DNA from: Ferrimonas lipolytica
GTDB lineage: Bacteria; Pseudomonadota; Gammaproteobacteria; Enterobacterales; Shewanellaceae
Direction: 5' to 3'
Length of the DNA stretch: 64,000 nt
NCBI RefSeq assembly: GCF_012295575.1
Contig: NZ_CP051180.1
Coordinates: 3,782,001-3,846,000 of the forward strand
Below are positions 49,286-60,657 of this stretch, piece after piece (the first letter of the stretch is position 1; every line of letters begins with the position of its first letter). Under the pieces are notes generated by a model. The model saw nothing but the letters and a program-made list of their open reading frames with translations, searched no databases and was not told the origin of the DNA. The position numbers were made by a program, and so were the translations under genes.

Positions 49286-49927
49286 TTAGTAGTAGAAGTT
49301 TACGCCAATAACGAAGGCTTCATCTTCATCTTCATGATAAACCACACCGCCAAAGGCTTCGGCGTAATCGTTAAAGCTGTATGCCACCGTTACGCCAAGA
49401 TCATAGGCGCCATCGCCTTCGTCTGGTTCGGCATAACCGGCGTGAGTGCTAAGGGTAGTATTTTCTGCAATATCAAAGTCATAGTTACCTTCGAAGTACC
49501 ATGACTCTAAGGTTTCATCGTAGAACACGCCTAAGCCTAAACCGTACACACCAGCGCCAGCGTAGTACTCGGTAGTGTGACCACCTACATCAGCGTAGTA
49601 GTAGCGAGTCACGCCAAAGTCGAGAGAGACATTTTCGTTAACGTCGAAACCGTAACCGGCCCACCAGTCAATCTCGTACTCGGTGTCACCGCCGTTGTCA
49701 TAGCTTGAACCCCAAATGCCGGCGTAAAGACCAGATTCGTGTTCAAGATCGGCACCGGCCTGACCAGCGAAGTCATCATCAGACAGAGTCACGCCACGGA
49801 ATAGGTAGTTGCTAACTAAGGCGGCATTGAAACTAAGGCTGGTGCCATTGCCCAATTCCACTGCGGCAACAGAGCCAGTACTAGCGAGTAAAACGGCTGC
49901 AAGGCCAGAGTTTATATAGTTTTTCAT
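49286..49927 (-). CDS. TorF/Gcw_chp-type putative outer-membrane porin
   Basis: About 213 residues with a signal peptide (ending SVAAVE) and a beta-rich body containing SNYLFRGVTLSDDDFAGQAG and GLYAGIWGSSYD, the opening pattern of the Gcw_chp (TorF) family of predicted outer-membrane barrels. Alternating aromatic residues and the final NFYY fit a barrel C-terminus. Three consecutive starts (TTG, ATG, ATG at 49933, 49930, 49927) follow AAAGGGA; 49927 has the best spacing. The transported substrate is unknown. Confidence 0.85.
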   Translation of the reverse strand: MKNYINSGLAAVLLASTGSVAAVELGNGTSLSFNAALVSNYLFRGVTLSDDDFAGQAGADLEHESGLYAGIWGSSYDNGGDTEYEIDWWAGYGFDVNENVSLDFGVTRYYYADVGGHTTEYYAGAGVYGLGLGVFYDETLESWYFEGNYDFDIAENTTLSTHAGYAEPDEGDGAYDLGVTVAYSFNDYAEAFGGVVYHEDEDEAFVIGVNFYY

Positions 49928-50120
49928 CATCAATCCCTTTGTTGGTTATATGGGCTTCGGCCCGTTATATCGTCCAATAGTGGGGATGAAACTGGGGGAG
50001 TGGTTATAAAGTTACTCAAGTTTTGCTCTGGGTGCAAAGTAACCATAAAAAGCTATTGGGGTCTGATAACTCAAAGCGATAGAATATCTCCACTTTCAGA
50101 AAAGGATTAGAGACTGGGAA

Positions 50121-50789
50121 ATGACTAAGCACTTAATTGCTCCATCCATTTTGTCTGCAGACTTCGCTCGTTTAGGCGAAGACGTAGCGCAGGTACTCGC
50201 CAGTGGTGCCGATGTAGTTCACTTTGATGTGATGGATAACCATTATGTTCCCAATCTCACCATTGGTCCTATGGTGTGCCAAGCGTTACGTGATTACGGC
50301 ATTACCGCACCCATCGATGTGCATTTGATGGTTAAACCTGTGGACCGACTGATCCCTGATTTTGCTAAAGCTGGCGCATCCATTATTACCTTCCACCCAG
50401 AAGCCAGTGAACACTTGGATAGAACCATCCAATTGATCAAAGACCACGGTTGTCAGGCTGGCTTGGTGTTTAACCCGGCCACCCCATTGCACTATCTCGA
50501 TTACGTAATGGATAAACTTGATGTCATTTTGTTGATGTCGGTTAACCCGGGCTTTGGTGGCCAGTCGTTTATTCCGAACACCTTAGACAAGACCCGAGAG
50601 GTGCGTAAACGCATCGACGCTAGTGGTCGCGATATCCGTTTAGAGATCGACGGTGGGGTTAAAGTCGATAACATTCGAGAGATCGCCGCTGCCGGTGCTG
50701 ACATGTTTGTGGCCGGCTCTGCCATCTTCAATCAACCGGACTACAAAGCGGTGATTGATCAGATGCGTGCTGAATTGGCGCAAGCGTAA
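50121..50789 (+). CDS. rpe: Ribulose-phosphate 3-epimerase
   Basis: A 222-residue TIM-barrel enzyme of the pentose phosphate pathway. [14 protein letters not shown], the metal-binding [17 protein letters not shown] and [11 protein letters not shown] are visible. It overlaps gph by one base (TAATG), the usual rpe-gph-trpS order downstream of dam. Confidence 0.97.
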   Translation: MTKHLIAPSILSADFARLGEDVAQVLASGADVVHFDVMDNHYVPNLTIGPMVCQALRDYGITAPIDVHLMVKPVDRLIPDFAKAGASIITFHPEASEHLDRTIQLIKDHGCQAGLVFNPATPLHYLDYVMDKLDVILLMSVNPGFGGQSFIPNTLDKTREVRKRIDASGRDIRLEIDGGVKVDNIREIAAAGADMFVAGSAIFNQPDYKAVIDQMRAELAQA

Positions 50790-51487
50790 TGGTATTTTCT
50801 GACGTTCAAGCGATCGCCTTCGATCTTGATGGTACTTTAGTCGATTCTGGCCCAAGCCTCGCCACAGCTGTTGCCGAGGCTTTAGTTGCAGTCGGTCACC
50901 CGCCTTGTCAGTTGACCGACGCCCTTGGTTGGATTGGCAACGGTGCGCCAATGTTGGTTAAGCGGGCGCTCAGCAACAGCGTTGAGCCAGATCCAAACTT
51001 ATCGGCCGCGTTGGTTGAGCAAACATTAGCTCACTTTGCTAGTGCCTATGCCAAGCACCAACCAGGCCCAGACCTGCTTTACCCCAATGTTGCGGCAACC
51101 CTTAAATCATTACACCAGCGCGGTTATAAGATTGCATTGGTGACCAATAAACCAAGCGAATTCGTTGCTGATATTCTTGAAGGCGCTGGTATCGCTGCCT
51201 ATTTTGAGTTGTGGTTTGGTGGCGACTGTTTGGCGGAGAAAAAGCCGAGCCCATTGCCACTGCATACATTGTTGCAACATTGGCAGCTTGAACCTCAGCA
51301 ACTATTGATGGTTGGTGATTCACGTAACGACGTTTTGGCGGCCAAGGCCGCAGGCTGTCGTTGCGTTGGTTTAAGTTATGGCTATAACTATGGCCAAAAT
51401 ATTTCTGAGCTAAACCCTGACTTAGTGCTCGACCATTTTCAACATCTGCTGGCAGCTTTGCCGGCACAAACAGAGACCTGTGCATAA
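50789..51487 (+). CDS. gph: Phosphoglycolate phosphatase
   Basis: A 232-residue HAD hydrolase with motif [12 protein letters not shown], motif II VTNKPS and motif [18 protein letters not shown]. It removes 2-phosphoglycolate, for example from DNA repair. It overlaps rpe and trpS by one base each, so the three genes form one operon. Confidence 0.95.
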   Translation: MVFSDVQAIAFDLDGTLVDSGPSLATAVAEALVAVGHPPCQLTDALGWIGNGAPMLVKRALSNSVEPDPNLSAALVEQTLAHFASAYAKHQPGPDLLYPNVAATLKSLHQRGYKIALVTNKPSEFVADILEGAGIAAYFELWFGGDCLAEKKPSPLPLHTLLQHWQLEPQQLLMVGDSRNDVLAAKAAGCRCVGLSYGYNYGQNISELNPDLVLDHFQHLLAALPAQTETCA

Positions 51488-52494
51488 TGAGTAAACCGAT
51501 TGTATTTAGTGGCGCCCAACCTTCGGGTGGCCTAACGCTGGGCAACTACATGGGGGCGTTGCGTCAATGGGTAAACTTACAAGAGACTCATGATGCCCTT
51601 TATTGTGTGGTCGATCTGCACGCCATTACCGTGCGCCAAGACCCAGCCAAACTGCGTGAAGCCTGCATGGATACCCTAGCGCTATACTTAGCCTTGGGAA
51701 TTGATCCTGCTAAGAGCACCATCTTTGTTCAGTCTCACGTACCTGAGCATTCACAGTTAAGCTGGATCCTAAACTGCTACACCCAGATGGGTGAGCTAAA
51801 TCGAATGACCCAGTTTAAAGATAAATCTCAGCGTCATGCCTCTAACATTAACGTTGGCTTGTATGACTACCCGGTACTTATGGCCGCTGACATCCTGTTG
51901 TATCAAACCAACGAAGTGCCAGTTGGTGAAGATCAGAAACAACACTTAGAGTTAAGCCGCGACATCGGTAATCGCTTTAACAACGTTTACGGGCAAACCT
52001 TTGCTATCCCAGAGCCGCACATCCCTCAACAAGGGGCGCGGGTAATGAGCCTGCAAGAACCGAACAAGAAGATGTCTAAGTCGGATGACAACGCTAACAA
52101 CCGCATTGGCTTATTGGAAGATCCTAAGGTGATCACCAAGAAGTTTAAGAAGGCGTTGACCGACTCTGATGATCCAGCGGAAATCCGCTTTGATTGGGAA
52201 AACAAAGCTGGCGTGTCTAACTTATTGAGCATTATGTCTGCCACCAGTGGCAAGACTGTCGCGCAGTTGGAAGCGGAGTTCGAAGGCAAGATGTATGGTC
52301 ACTTGAAGGTAGCCACTGCCGAGTCTGTTTGTGCCATGCTGGAGCCAATGCAGCAGCGCTACAAGCAGCTTCGTGCCGATCAAGGTTACTTAGATCAAGT
52401 AATGAAAGCCGGCGCAGAAGGTGCTCGTGAGCGTGCAGCTAAAACCCTAGCTCGGGTGCATGATGTACTTGGTTTGCCAGCGATGCCACGCTAA
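51487..52494 (+). CDS. trpS: Tryptophan--tRNA ligase
   Basis: A 335-residue class I synthetase. The HIGH-equivalent segment is [16 protein letters not shown] and the KMSKS loop is KKMSKSDDN. The length is that of the bacterial enzyme. It is the last gene of rpe-gph-trpS and is followed by a terminator. Confidence 0.97.
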   Translation: MSKPIVFSGAQPSGGLTLGNYMGALRQWVNLQETHDALYCVVDLHAITVRQDPAKLREACMDTLALYLALGIDPAKSTIFVQSHVPEHSQLSWILNCYTQMGELNRMTQFKDKSQRHASNINVGLYDYPVLMAADILLYQTNEVPVGEDQKQHLELSRDIGNRFNNVYGQTFAIPEPHIPQQGARVMSLQEPNKKMSKSDDNANNRIGLLEDPKVITKKFKKALTDSDDPAEIRFDWENKAGVSNLLSIMSATSGKTVAQLEAEFEGKMYGHLKVATAESVCAMLEPMQQRYKQLRADQGYLDQVMKAGAEGARERAAKTLARVHDVLGLPAMPR

Positions 52495-52522
52495 GTCATT
52501 TGATTGGGCATACCAATACATA

Positions 52523-52549
52523 AAAAAACCGGCTTAAGCCGGTTTTTTT
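52523..52549. terminator. Bidirectional terminator between trpS and dolP
   Basis: The palindrome CCGGCTTAAGCCGG (52529-52542) is flanked by A- and T-runs. Confidence 0.9.
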
Positions 52550-52567
52550 ATGGGTAAAATATGCAGG

Positions 52568-53134
52568 TTATTGGTACTCAAATACCTTAACTACCTTGTT
52601 AACCCCATCGGTATTTCGTGCTACTTCAACTGCCGCTGCAGCTTCTGCTTGGCTTACTACGCCGAGTAAAAACACCTCTTTGTTTTCCGTAACCACCTTG
52701 ATTCGAATCGCACTGAGATCGTCATCAGACACCATACGTGACTTAACTTTAGTGGTGATCCAGCTGTCATTAGAGCGGCTGGTAAACCCCAGAGGGTTGC
52801 CAGTACGAAGCTGATCATGCAGGCGTTCGATGCCATTGATCTCACGGATTGCCTTAAGGGCTTTGTCGTGCAGCATTTGGTTTGGCACTTGGCCAACCAA
52901 CAGTACCTGTTGGTTCATGCTTACAGCACTGATCCGGGTTTGATTACTCAGATCTTCGTGCTTTGCCAATGCCGCCATGATCTCGACTTCAATGGTGTTG
53001 TCGTCAATCTGGCTGCCCATACTGCGACGATCATTTACCATTACCGCGGTGCCAACTGTACCTACCAGTAATGCACCGGCACAGCCGGCCAATTGGCTAA
53101 CCAGCAGGCAGGCAAGAATAATTCGAGTCATCAC
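52568..53134 (-). CDS. dolP: Dual-BON-domain outer-membrane lipoprotein DolP (YraP)
   Basis: A 188-residue lipoprotein with lipobox QLAGC (Cys18) and two BON domains (about 50-112 and 122-185, each with the V-L-L-G-x-V core). In E. coli DolP supports outer-membrane integrity and BAM function. It is the last gene of the minus-strand lpoA-yraN-diaA-dolP cluster, directly abutting diaA. Confidence 0.92.
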   Translation of the reverse strand: MMTRIILACLLVSQLAGCAGALLVGTVGTAVMVNDRRSMGSQIDDNTIEVEIMAALAKHEDLSNQTRISAVSMNQQVLLVGQVPNQMLHDKALKAIREINGIERLHDQLRTGNPLGFTSRSNDSWITTKVKSRMVSDDDLSAIRIKVVTENKEVFLLGVVSQAEAAAAVEVARNTDGVNKVVKVFEYQ

Positions 53135-54071
<937 letters not shown>

Positions 54072-55892
54072 CTACTGCTCAACAAGACCAGCACGGCCAT
54101 ATTGGGCCCAGTCTAACGCACGCTGCAGGTTGCCGTTCGGAGCAACCGTCAGTTGGCCTGACAGGCCAGGCATACGGTAACCGGTAAAGGCTCGCATTTG
54201 CGCTAAGCGATCGATCAGATCCCAGCTGTCGTAACCCATGGCAAACAATCGTTGTTGTGCCAGGCTGCGCTCTGGCCACAGTGTCGTCGCTTGCTGTAAC
54301 TGCTCATTGTCGCCCAACAGCCAAGGCATGTCACTAAGGTGCAACCCTTGTAGCTCTGCGGATTGTTGATCGGATTTTAGATCAGCGTGAGCGCGGCTGC
54401 TGGTGTAGAGCGTAAGTGGATCGGCAAACACAGCTTGGCTTACGTCGATAAAGGGTTTAAGCAAACGGACTTCGCTTGGTGTTGCAACGACGTAGATGCT
54501 GTCGATGTCACGACGAGAGCGGAAATCGGCTTCCATCTTGGCACCAAACAGGCGCTTCATCGCTTTGATTCGAGCCTCACTTTGATCAACATGTAGCGCT
54601 TGTTTTACTGACTGACGCATCTGCGTATTGGATGCAAAGAAGTGGATCTCAGCTTCCTCTTCAGTGAGCTCCAGCCATTGCTCTGTAAAGCTCTCTGCCA
54701 TGCGTTTGCCGATGGCGTTGCCCGAAGCCAAAACTAATGGCTGCTGCAATCCTCGCTGTTGCATCTGAATGGCTGCTTGTTTGGCCTCATCTTCCGGATC
54801 GAGTGAGAAGAAGTAGAGATCGGCGTTGCTGTTCTCTTGCTCTCCTTGGTTTAGCGCCAGTAACGGTACTTCGCCCTCGTAAATTGCCAGAACCTGTTCA
54901 ACGTTCTGCTTTAACAGAGGGCCGATAATAAATTCGCTGCCTTGCTCTACTGCTTGGACATAAGCGGTGGCGGCATCAATTTTATTGGTATCGATAAATT
55001 CAATAGTACGTGGATCCGTCTTAGCCAACGCATTGGTTAAGATCCCATCCTGCAACGCCTGCGCTTGCTGACTAATGCGACCGGTTAATGGCAACAATAT
55101 CGAGATCTTGCCGGGGCGGTAAGGTTGGACATTGATGATTCGCTCTAATGCCGATGGTAGCTGACGAGCTGCTGGGTGAGTGGCATTTTGCTGCTGCCAA
55201 AACGCCAACTGCTGTAGCATCGTCGGTGGGTCCATCGAGTAACGTTGAGCAACGATTGCCAGCTCTAGCCAGCCATTCCAGACGAAATCGGAGCTGCCGC
55301 CTTGTTGTGCTTGTAGCTGCTCTAGTTCAACTGAGCTTAGAGCCTGCCATAAGGCATTCCAATTCGATTGCTGCAGATCCTGCGGCAGGTATTGCGCTAA
55401 GCGATAGTGAGTAAAGGCTTCGTTGAGTTTGTCACCGGTTTGCTGATGCAAGTTGATTTCGGTGACCAGAGCATCCCGCCATTGGGCAGCGGGTAAGATC
55501 CAAGAGCGTGGCCAATCTAACAACGCTTTTGCCGTTTGGCGGTCTGCCTGTCGTAACGCGAGTTTCGCCTGCAACAGTCGGTGCTCTGCCGCCAAGGTAC
55601 CAGTGTTTGGAAGCCGATCCTCTAACCCAGCCAATAATTGCTGTGCTTGCAACGGCTGATTTTGATTCAGATAAGCTCTGGCGGCCAATAATAGGTAACT
55701 TAGCTGGCGCTCGCCCTCAGCGGTTTCTGCTTGCTGCAGGTACACATTAGCAGTCTCCGGTGCCGTGCCCAAGACCAGCGCAGGTAAGGAGGATTCTGGC
55801 TGAGTTGTGGGTGCGGATGAGCAGCTCACCAAGCCACAAATCGCTAAGGTAAGTAAAAGATGACGTCCGGTCTGTACAGAAAGGCTTTTCAC
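54072..55892 (-). CDS. lpoA: Penicillin-binding protein activator LpoA
   Basis: An outer-membrane lipoprotein of about 606 residues that reaches through the periplasm to stimulate PBP1a (mrcA in this window). A lipobox LVSC places Cys24. An N-terminal TPR-like region (to about 255) is followed by a periplasmic-binding-protein-like domain (from ISILLPLTGRISQQAQ). I choose the GTG at 55892 because it gives a normal lipoprotein signal; the frame stays open to 55955 but adds an unlikely leader. It is divergent from rsmI. Confidence 0.9.
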   Translation of the reverse strand: MKSLSVQTGRHLLLTLAICGLVSCSSAPTTQPESSLPALVLGTAPETANVYLQQAETAEGERQLSYLLLAARAYLNQNQPLQAQQLLAGLEDRLPNTGTLAAEHRLLQAKLALRQADRQTAKALLDWPRSWILPAAQWRDALVTEINLHQQTGDKLNEAFTHYRLAQYLPQDLQQSNWNALWQALSSVELEQLQAQQGGSSDFVWNGWLELAIVAQRYSMDPPTMLQQLAFWQQQNATHPAARQLPSALERIINVQPYRPGKISILLPLTGRISQQAQALQDGILTNALAKTDPRTIEFIDTNKIDAATAYVQAVEQGSEFIIGPLLKQNVEQVLAIYEGEVPLLALNQGEQENSNADLYFFSLDPEDEAKQAAIQMQQRGLQQPLVLASGNAIGKRMAESFTEQWLELTEEEAEIHFFASNTQMRQSVKQALHVDQSEARIKAMKRLFGAKMEADFRSRRDIDSIYVVATPSEVRLLKPFIDVSQAVFADPLTLYTSSRAHADLKSDQQSAELQGLHLSDMPWLLGDNEQLQQATTLWPERSLAQQRLFAMGYDSWDLIDRLAQMRAFTGYRMPGLSGQLTVAPNGNLQRALDWAQYGRAGLVEQ

Positions 55893-55982
55893 CAGTGGGA
55901 TCCACTCTGATAAACTAATTAGGCTTAGTTTAACTCTCTGTCTGTCGTAAACCAATTGGCTTGCCCTAAGGTATTCCCCTTT

Positions 55983-56822
55983 ATGTCTCTGGAAGTTGCA
56001 CTTTATATCGTGCCAACCCCTATCGGTAACTTAGCCGACATCACTCACCGGGCGCTACAAGTACTGGAGCAAGTCAGTCTGATTTGCTGCGAAGACACTC
56101 GTCACAGCGGTAAATTATTTAGCCATTTTGGCATTACTACTCGCACTATGTCGGTACATGATCATAATGAACGTCAGCGTGCTGGTACCATTATCAACAA
56201 GCTACAAGCGGGTGAAGCTATCGCATTAGTATCTGATGCGGGTACTCCGTTGATCTCCGATCCCGGTTACCACTTAGTTAGCCAGGTTCGTGATGCGGGC
56301 TTTACTGTGGTGCCACTGCCTGGCCCATGTGCGGCAACCACAGCATTGTGTGCTTCAGGCCTGCCGTCCGACCGATTTACCTTTGAAGGCTTCTTACCCG
56401 CTAAGGCCAAAGGTCGTACTGATGTATTGCAGGCGTTGGTACAAGAGCCACGTACCATGATTTTTTATGAATCGCCTCGACGAGTACTCGATAGCTTAGC
56501 CAGTGTAGCTGAGGTAATGGGTGCTGAGCGTAAGGTTGTGTTGGCACGGGAGATCACTAAAAGCTTTGAAACCATTAAAGGCTTGCCGGTAGGGGAGTTA
56601 ATTGAGTGGTTAAAAGAGGATGATAATCGCACCCGCGGAGAGATGGTGATGATGATCGCCCCGTTTCGTGCCGATGGTGAAACCATCCCTGCGGATGCGT
56701 TGCGAACAACAGAATTATTGTGCCAAGAGTTGCCACTGAAGAAGGCATCGGCATTGGCTGCTCAGATCCATGGGGTTAAAAAGAACGCACTCTACAAGCA
56801 TGGGCTCGAACAGGGCTGGTAG
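55983..56822 (+). CDS. rsmI: 16S rRNA (cytidine(1402)-2'-O)-methyltransferase
   Basis: A 279-residue tetrapyrrole-methylase-fold enzyme that methylates C1402 at the decoding centre. [26 protein letters not shown] and [15 protein letters not shown] are the family motifs. The start is ATG 55983; the TTG at 55956 lacks a binding site. It is divergent from lpoA (conserved yraL/yraM pair) and runs into the rnpB promoter. Confidence 0.95.
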   Translation: MSLEVALYIVPTPIGNLADITHRALQVLEQVSLICCEDTRHSGKLFSHFGITTRTMSVHDHNERQRAGTIINKLQAGEAIALVSDAGTPLISDPGYHLVSQVRDAGFTVVPLPGPCAATTALCASGLPSDRFTFEGFLPAKAKGRTDVLQALVQEPRTMIFYESPRRVLDSLASVAEVMGAERKVVLAREITKSFETIKGLPVGELIEWLKEDDNRTRGEMVMMIAPFRADGETIPADALRTTELLCQELPLKKASALAAQIHGVKKNALYKHGLEQGW

Positions 56823-56839
56823 AGTGGGCAAACAATCGC

Positions 56840-56845
56840 TATACT
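56840..56845 (+). promoter_or_regulatory. Putative -10 element of rnpB
   Basis: TATACT followed by CCGCGCC lies about 9 bp before the RNA 5' end. The -35 region is weak and lies at the very end of rsmI. Confidence 0.5.
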
Positions 56846-56854
56846 CCGCGCCTT

Positions 56855-57244
<390 letters not shown>

Positions 57245-57252
57245 ATTTTAGG

Positions 57253-57287
57253 AAGCCCGCAGTATCTGTTGATACTGCGGGCTTTTC
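57253..57287 (+). terminator. rnpB terminator
   Basis: A 14-bp perfect stem AAGCCCGCAGTATC/GATACTGCGGGCTT around TGTT, then a T-rich tract. Confidence 0.95.
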
Positions 57288-57883
57288 TTTGTCTAAGCAT
57301 TACTAATTGTGGTTTCCAATATTGTTAAAGCAGCGGCTAGCTGGATTACCCAGAGGCGAAGCTTTCCTTTAGCTACCGTCGCCCGCACGACATAGCCCGT
57401 TAGAGCTCAATCGTTATTACCACCCTCACAGAGATAAGTGTTGTGAGGGCGGATCCGATTTGTTTCATTTTTACTAATTACCCTGTTGCTCGTCTGCCCA
57501 GAATAGATCTAGCTTATTCCATTGCTTGATAAACTAGATGTTAATCGATACCGCCATAAATATACCGTTACTTGATGTATCGTTGTGGTTATTTGGATTT
57601 ATGCAGTTATTTATTCGGCGTCCAGTTCGGTGGCATCTGTGCATCTTAAATAATGCAGGTGGAACATAAATTTCGATGAGATGGGTGTTGTCGCTGCCAC
57701 GCTCTATAGTCTCCGCACTTTTAGCCCAGATGGTTAGACCGACTTAGGTTTACTCAACCAAAGTTATATTTTATTTTTTGTCTAAAACTGTTATCACTAG
57801 AGATTATTGGTGTTGTTTCTGTATCTACATGGATGTAATAACGTCAACTCGAATCACTTAGCTAAACTGCCAAGGATGAATAT
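57288..57883. other. About 600-bp gene-free region after rnpB
   Basis: No supported ORF or RNA family. One inverted repeat CCCTCACA/TGTGAGGG at about 57422-57451 and an AT-rich stretch (57760-57780) before the next gene are the only structures seen. Confidence 0.5.
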
Positions 57884-58582
57884 ATGAGTCACTTTATTCG
57901 ACAATTAAGCCACAGCCGGTTGGAAAAGCTATTTTTTATCTTTTTTTCAGTTTCTCTTTTTATATTCTCTGTTGCTGTCATCGACGTCATACTGTCTTCT
58001 TCGGCTGATCGGCCATGGCAATCTGATTTTTGGCAACAGGGTGAAGTCCTCTCAACAGCACTAACTTTAGGTGGCAGTATTTGTATCGGCTATGTATTCC
58101 ATATTTTGGCCCGTATGAGTCAGAAGATCCGCTTCGATTCATTGGTGAGTAAGCAGTTGCAGCTTAGCGTCTACCGCTTAGAACAGCTGCTGGAGTCGTT
58201 ATTGTTGCTGGACTCGCAACACCCACAAAACCCAAAGGTTTGTTATGGGATGATGTTAGACAACATAGCTGAAGCACCGTTTGTCGATAATCAACCTCAG
58301 ATACCATCGACAGCCGGTAAACTATCGCTTCCGATTCGTATCGATATGGCTGATAACTTTGCCAAGCACGTCGCAATTATGGAGGGAGTGGCATTGCAGT
58401 TGCGACAACTGCAAGCGTTGAGTGGCCGCTGGAAATCCGATCAGAATGATCATATTGATGCGCTGTTGAAACTGCTCAATGGCTTCAACTCGGAATTGCT
58501 GATAAATACCCAACAAGAGAAGTGGGCCAAATTGCATAACGCTTACCGACCGTTATGCCAATATCTGGCCAAAGGTAACTAG
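57884..58582 (+). CDS. Hypothetical two-transmembrane protein with a cytoplasmic helical domain
   Basis: Not recognised. The 232-residue product has two hydrophobic helices (about 14-37 and 56-74) joined by a short loop with DRPWQSDFWQQGE. A C-terminal part of about 155 residues rich in leucine and glutamine follows, probably helical. AAGGA lies 7 bp before the ATG. It stands alone between rnpB and mraZ; codon use resembles the neighbours. It could be a sensor-like or channel-modulating membrane protein, but nothing in the sequence assigns a function. Confidence 0.75.
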   Translation: MSHFIRQLSHSRLEKLFFIFFSVSLFIFSVAVIDVILSSSADRPWQSDFWQQGEVLSTALTLGGSICIGYVFHILARMSQKIRFDSLVSKQLQLSVYRLEQLLESLLLLDSQHPQNPKVCYGMMLDNIAEAPFVDNQPQIPSTAGKLSLPIRIDMADNFAKHVAIMEGVALQLRQLQALSGRWKSDQNDHIDALLKLLNGFNSELLINTQQEKWAKLHNAYRPLCQYLAKGN

Positions 58583-58841
58583 CACACTTTTTGAGCAACG
58601 ATCAAAACACAGATTCCTAAATTTATTATTTTAGCCAACGACAGCTGCAATAGCTGTCGTTGGATCGAATTGGATCGTTTCGGCGATATATGATCTGGTC
58701 ACGATTCTAGGCTGACCCTCCGCATTGCTTGCTCTTTAAGCATTTATCCCGTTGAGCAAACGTTTTCCTCATTGAATTAGCTCAATGTGGATATCGAGCG
58801 ATATCCATTGGTGTACTGCGCCCATCCACACGCGACTGTCC

Positions 58842-58869
58842 TTGACAAGGTTTGTGCCCTGTTCATAAA
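58842..58869 (+). promoter_or_regulatory. Putative mraZ promoter
   Basis: A consensus TTGACA (58842-58847) is followed 16 bp later by CATAAA (58864-58869). The MraZ repeats begin 12 bp downstream. Confidence 0.65.
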
Positions 58870-58880
58870 CTGGCTCTCTT

Positions 58881-58920
58881 GTGGGATAAAGTGTATTTTT
58901 GTGGATCAAAATGGATCTCT
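58881..58920 (+). promoter_or_regulatory. Putative MraZ operator: four 10-bp repeats
   Basis: Four consecutive decamers begin GTGGGATAAA, GTGTATTTTT, GTGGATCAAA and ATGGATCTCT, so TGG-type elements recur every 10 bp. MraZ of E. coli binds TGGGN repeats spaced by 5 nt in the same position, so this is very likely the autoregulatory site of the cluster. Confidence 0.7.
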
Positions 58921-58939
58921 GAGGCAAGGATAACCAGGC

Positions 58940-59398
58940 ATGTTCCGTGGTGCCAATGCGATATCACTCGATAGTAAAGGCCGTATAACGATGCCAACAA
59001 GGTACCGTGACGGTCTTCGTACGCGTTGTGATTGCCAGATGATCTGCACCGTGGATCTAAGATCCCCCTGCCTTTTGCTCTATCCCTTGCCAGAATGGGA
59101 ACAGGTTGAAAAAAAATTACTGACCTTGTCCGATACCGTGCCGGCGGAGCGACAAGTGAAGCGCCTGCTCCTGGGTTATGCCACTGAAGGCGAAATGGAT
59201 AAAGCGGGACGACTGCTATTGAGTGGCCCATTGCGGGAATTTGCGCAATTGGAGAAGTCACTCATGCTAGTCGGCCAATTGAACAAATTTGAGGTCTGGT
59301 CTGAGGCCAATTGGCAACAGCAGATCGAACTGGCGCGTGAACAAACGAGCCAAAACAATTTCGATAATCACCTCCGGCTACAGGAACTCACACTCTGA
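58940..59398 (+). CDS. mraZ: Transcriptional regulator MraZ
   Basis: A 152-residue protein of two SpoVT/AbrB-like swapped-hairpin domains, beginning [23 protein letters not shown], with a second repeat [15 protein letters not shown]. It represses the division/cell-wall cluster. AAGGATAACC precedes the ATG. Its stop overlaps rsmH by one base (TGATG). It is the first gene of the mra-fts-mur operon. Confidence 0.95.
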   Translation: MFRGANAISLDSKGRITMPTRYRDGLRTRCDCQMICTVDLRSPCLLLYPLPEWEQVEKKLLTLSDTVPAERQVKRLLLGYATEGEMDKAGRLLLSGPLREFAQLEKSLMLVGQLNKFEVWSEANWQQQIELAREQTSQNNFDNHLRLQELTL

Positions 59399-60345
59399 TG
59401 AGCGAGCAATTTCGTCATATCACCGTACTGTTGGATGAAGCGGTAGATGGGCTGAACCTTAAGCCAGATGGTATCTATGTCGACGGTACCTTTGGTCGTG
59501 GTGGCCACTCCCGCCATATCTTGTCCAAACTAGGGCCCAATGGCCGCTTGATCGGCATCGATCGTGATCCGCAAGCGATCGCCGTTGCTAAAGAATTGCA
59601 ACAACAAGACCCACGTTTTCAGATCGTACACGGGCCATTTTCTGGCATTGCCGAGTACATCGCTGATCTGGGCTTGATGGGTAAAATCGACGGTGTGTTG
59701 TTGGATCTTGGCGTATCGTCGCCACAGTTGGACGACGCCGAACGAGGCTTTAGCTTCCTGCGTGACGGGCCGCTTGATATGCGTATGGACAACAGCACCG
59801 GTGAAACCGCGGCGCAGTGGTTAGAGCGGGCTGAAGCCAATGACATCGCTTGGGTATTGAAAACCTTTGGCGAAGAGAAGTTTTCCCGTCCGATCGCGCG
59901 CAAGATTAAAGAGCATATTGCCGCGGGCGAACCGATGGATCGCACCGTGCATCTTGCAGGGTTAATCAATGACATGACCCCACAGCATAAGCGTGACATG
60001 GGTAAGCACCCTGCCACGCGTAGTTTCCAAGCGATTCGGATCTACATCAATAGTGAATTGGATGAGATCGAAGCTGCCTTAAAAGGCGGTACTGAAGTAT
60101 TGGCCCCAGAGGGGCGGTTGTCGATCATCAGCTTCCACTCGCTGGAGGATCGCATGGTTAAACGCTTTATGCGTAAGATGAGCCAAGGGGTTGAAGCCCC
60201 TCGTGGCTTACCAATGACCGAAGCGGAGCTGGATAAAACCCGCACCCTAAAGTTGATTGGTAAAGCGCTAAAACCTAGCGATGTTGAAGTTGGTGATAAC
60301 ACTCGCTCTCGCAGTTCAGTACTGCGCGTGGCTGAGAAACGCTAA
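59398..60345 (+). CDS. rsmH: 16S rRNA (cytosine(1402)-N4)-methyltransferase
   Basis: A 315-residue SAM methyltransferase (MraW) that modifies the same C1402 as RsmI. The SAM loop is [16 protein letters not shown], then [20 protein letters not shown] and [15 protein letters not shown]. It starts at the mraZ stop; ftsL begins 3 bp after its own stop. Confidence 0.97.
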   Translation: MSEQFRHITVLLDEAVDGLNLKPDGIYVDGTFGRGGHSRHILSKLGPNGRLIGIDRDPQAIAVAKELQQQDPRFQIVHGPFSGIAEYIADLGLMGKIDGVLLDLGVSSPQLDDAERGFSFLRDGPLDMRMDNSTGETAAQWLERAEANDIAWVLKTFGEEKFSRPIARKIKEHIAAGEPMDRTVHLAGLINDMTPQHKRDMGKHPATRSFQAIRIYINSELDEIEAALKGGTEVLAPEGRLSIISFHSLEDRMVKRFMRKMSQGVEAPRGLPMTEAELDKTRTLKLIGKALKPSDVEVGDNTRSRSSVLRVAEKR

Positions 60346-60348
60346 GTT

Positions 60349-60657
60349 ATGCTTGGCCTTGAGTTGCTCAAACTGATAGGCAGCGATCTACGCCGATATT
60401 GGCTAGTGCTGTTTGTAGCTTGGTTAGCGATAGGCAGTGCCTTTTGGGTGATCTTTACTGCGCAGGATGCGCGAAAGTTGACCGCCCAATACAACGGGCT
60501 TTTACAACAACGAGACCAACTGGATGTGCAGTGGCGTCACTTGCTATTAGAGGAGCAGACGCTGGCTGAGCACAGCCGCATCGACCGTCTGGCCCGAAAA
60601 CAATTGCAGATGCAACGCCCTAAACCAGCACAAGAACAAGTGGTGAAATTACCATGA
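60349..60657 (+). CDS. ftsL: Cell division protein FtsL
   Basis: A 102-residue bitopic protein: cytoplasmic N-terminus, one membrane helix (about 19-37), then a periplasmic coiled coil (about 45-85). Sequence is poorly conserved, as is usual for FtsL, but size, topology and place between rsmH and ftsI are decisive. It overlaps ftsI by 4 bp. Confidence 0.93.
   Translation: MLGLELLKLIGSDLRRYWLVLFVAWLAIGSAFWVIFTAQDARKLTAQYNGLLQQRDQLDVQWRHLLLEEQTLAEHSRIDRLARKQLQMQRPKPAQEQVVKLP

Larger units (their letters stand above)
58583..58939. other. Intergenic region upstream of the mraZ (dcw) cluster
   Basis: About 360 bp with a long hairpin CCAACGACAGCT/AGCTGTCGTTGG (58635-58663) that may end the preceding gene although no T-run follows. 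The mraZ promoter and operator lie at its right end. Confidence 0.6.

Noticed and set aside
58635-58663. Rho-independent terminator after the unknown two-TM gene
   Set aside because: The 12-bp stem is strong but no T-run follows on either strand. I mention it only as a hairpin in the intergenic entry.
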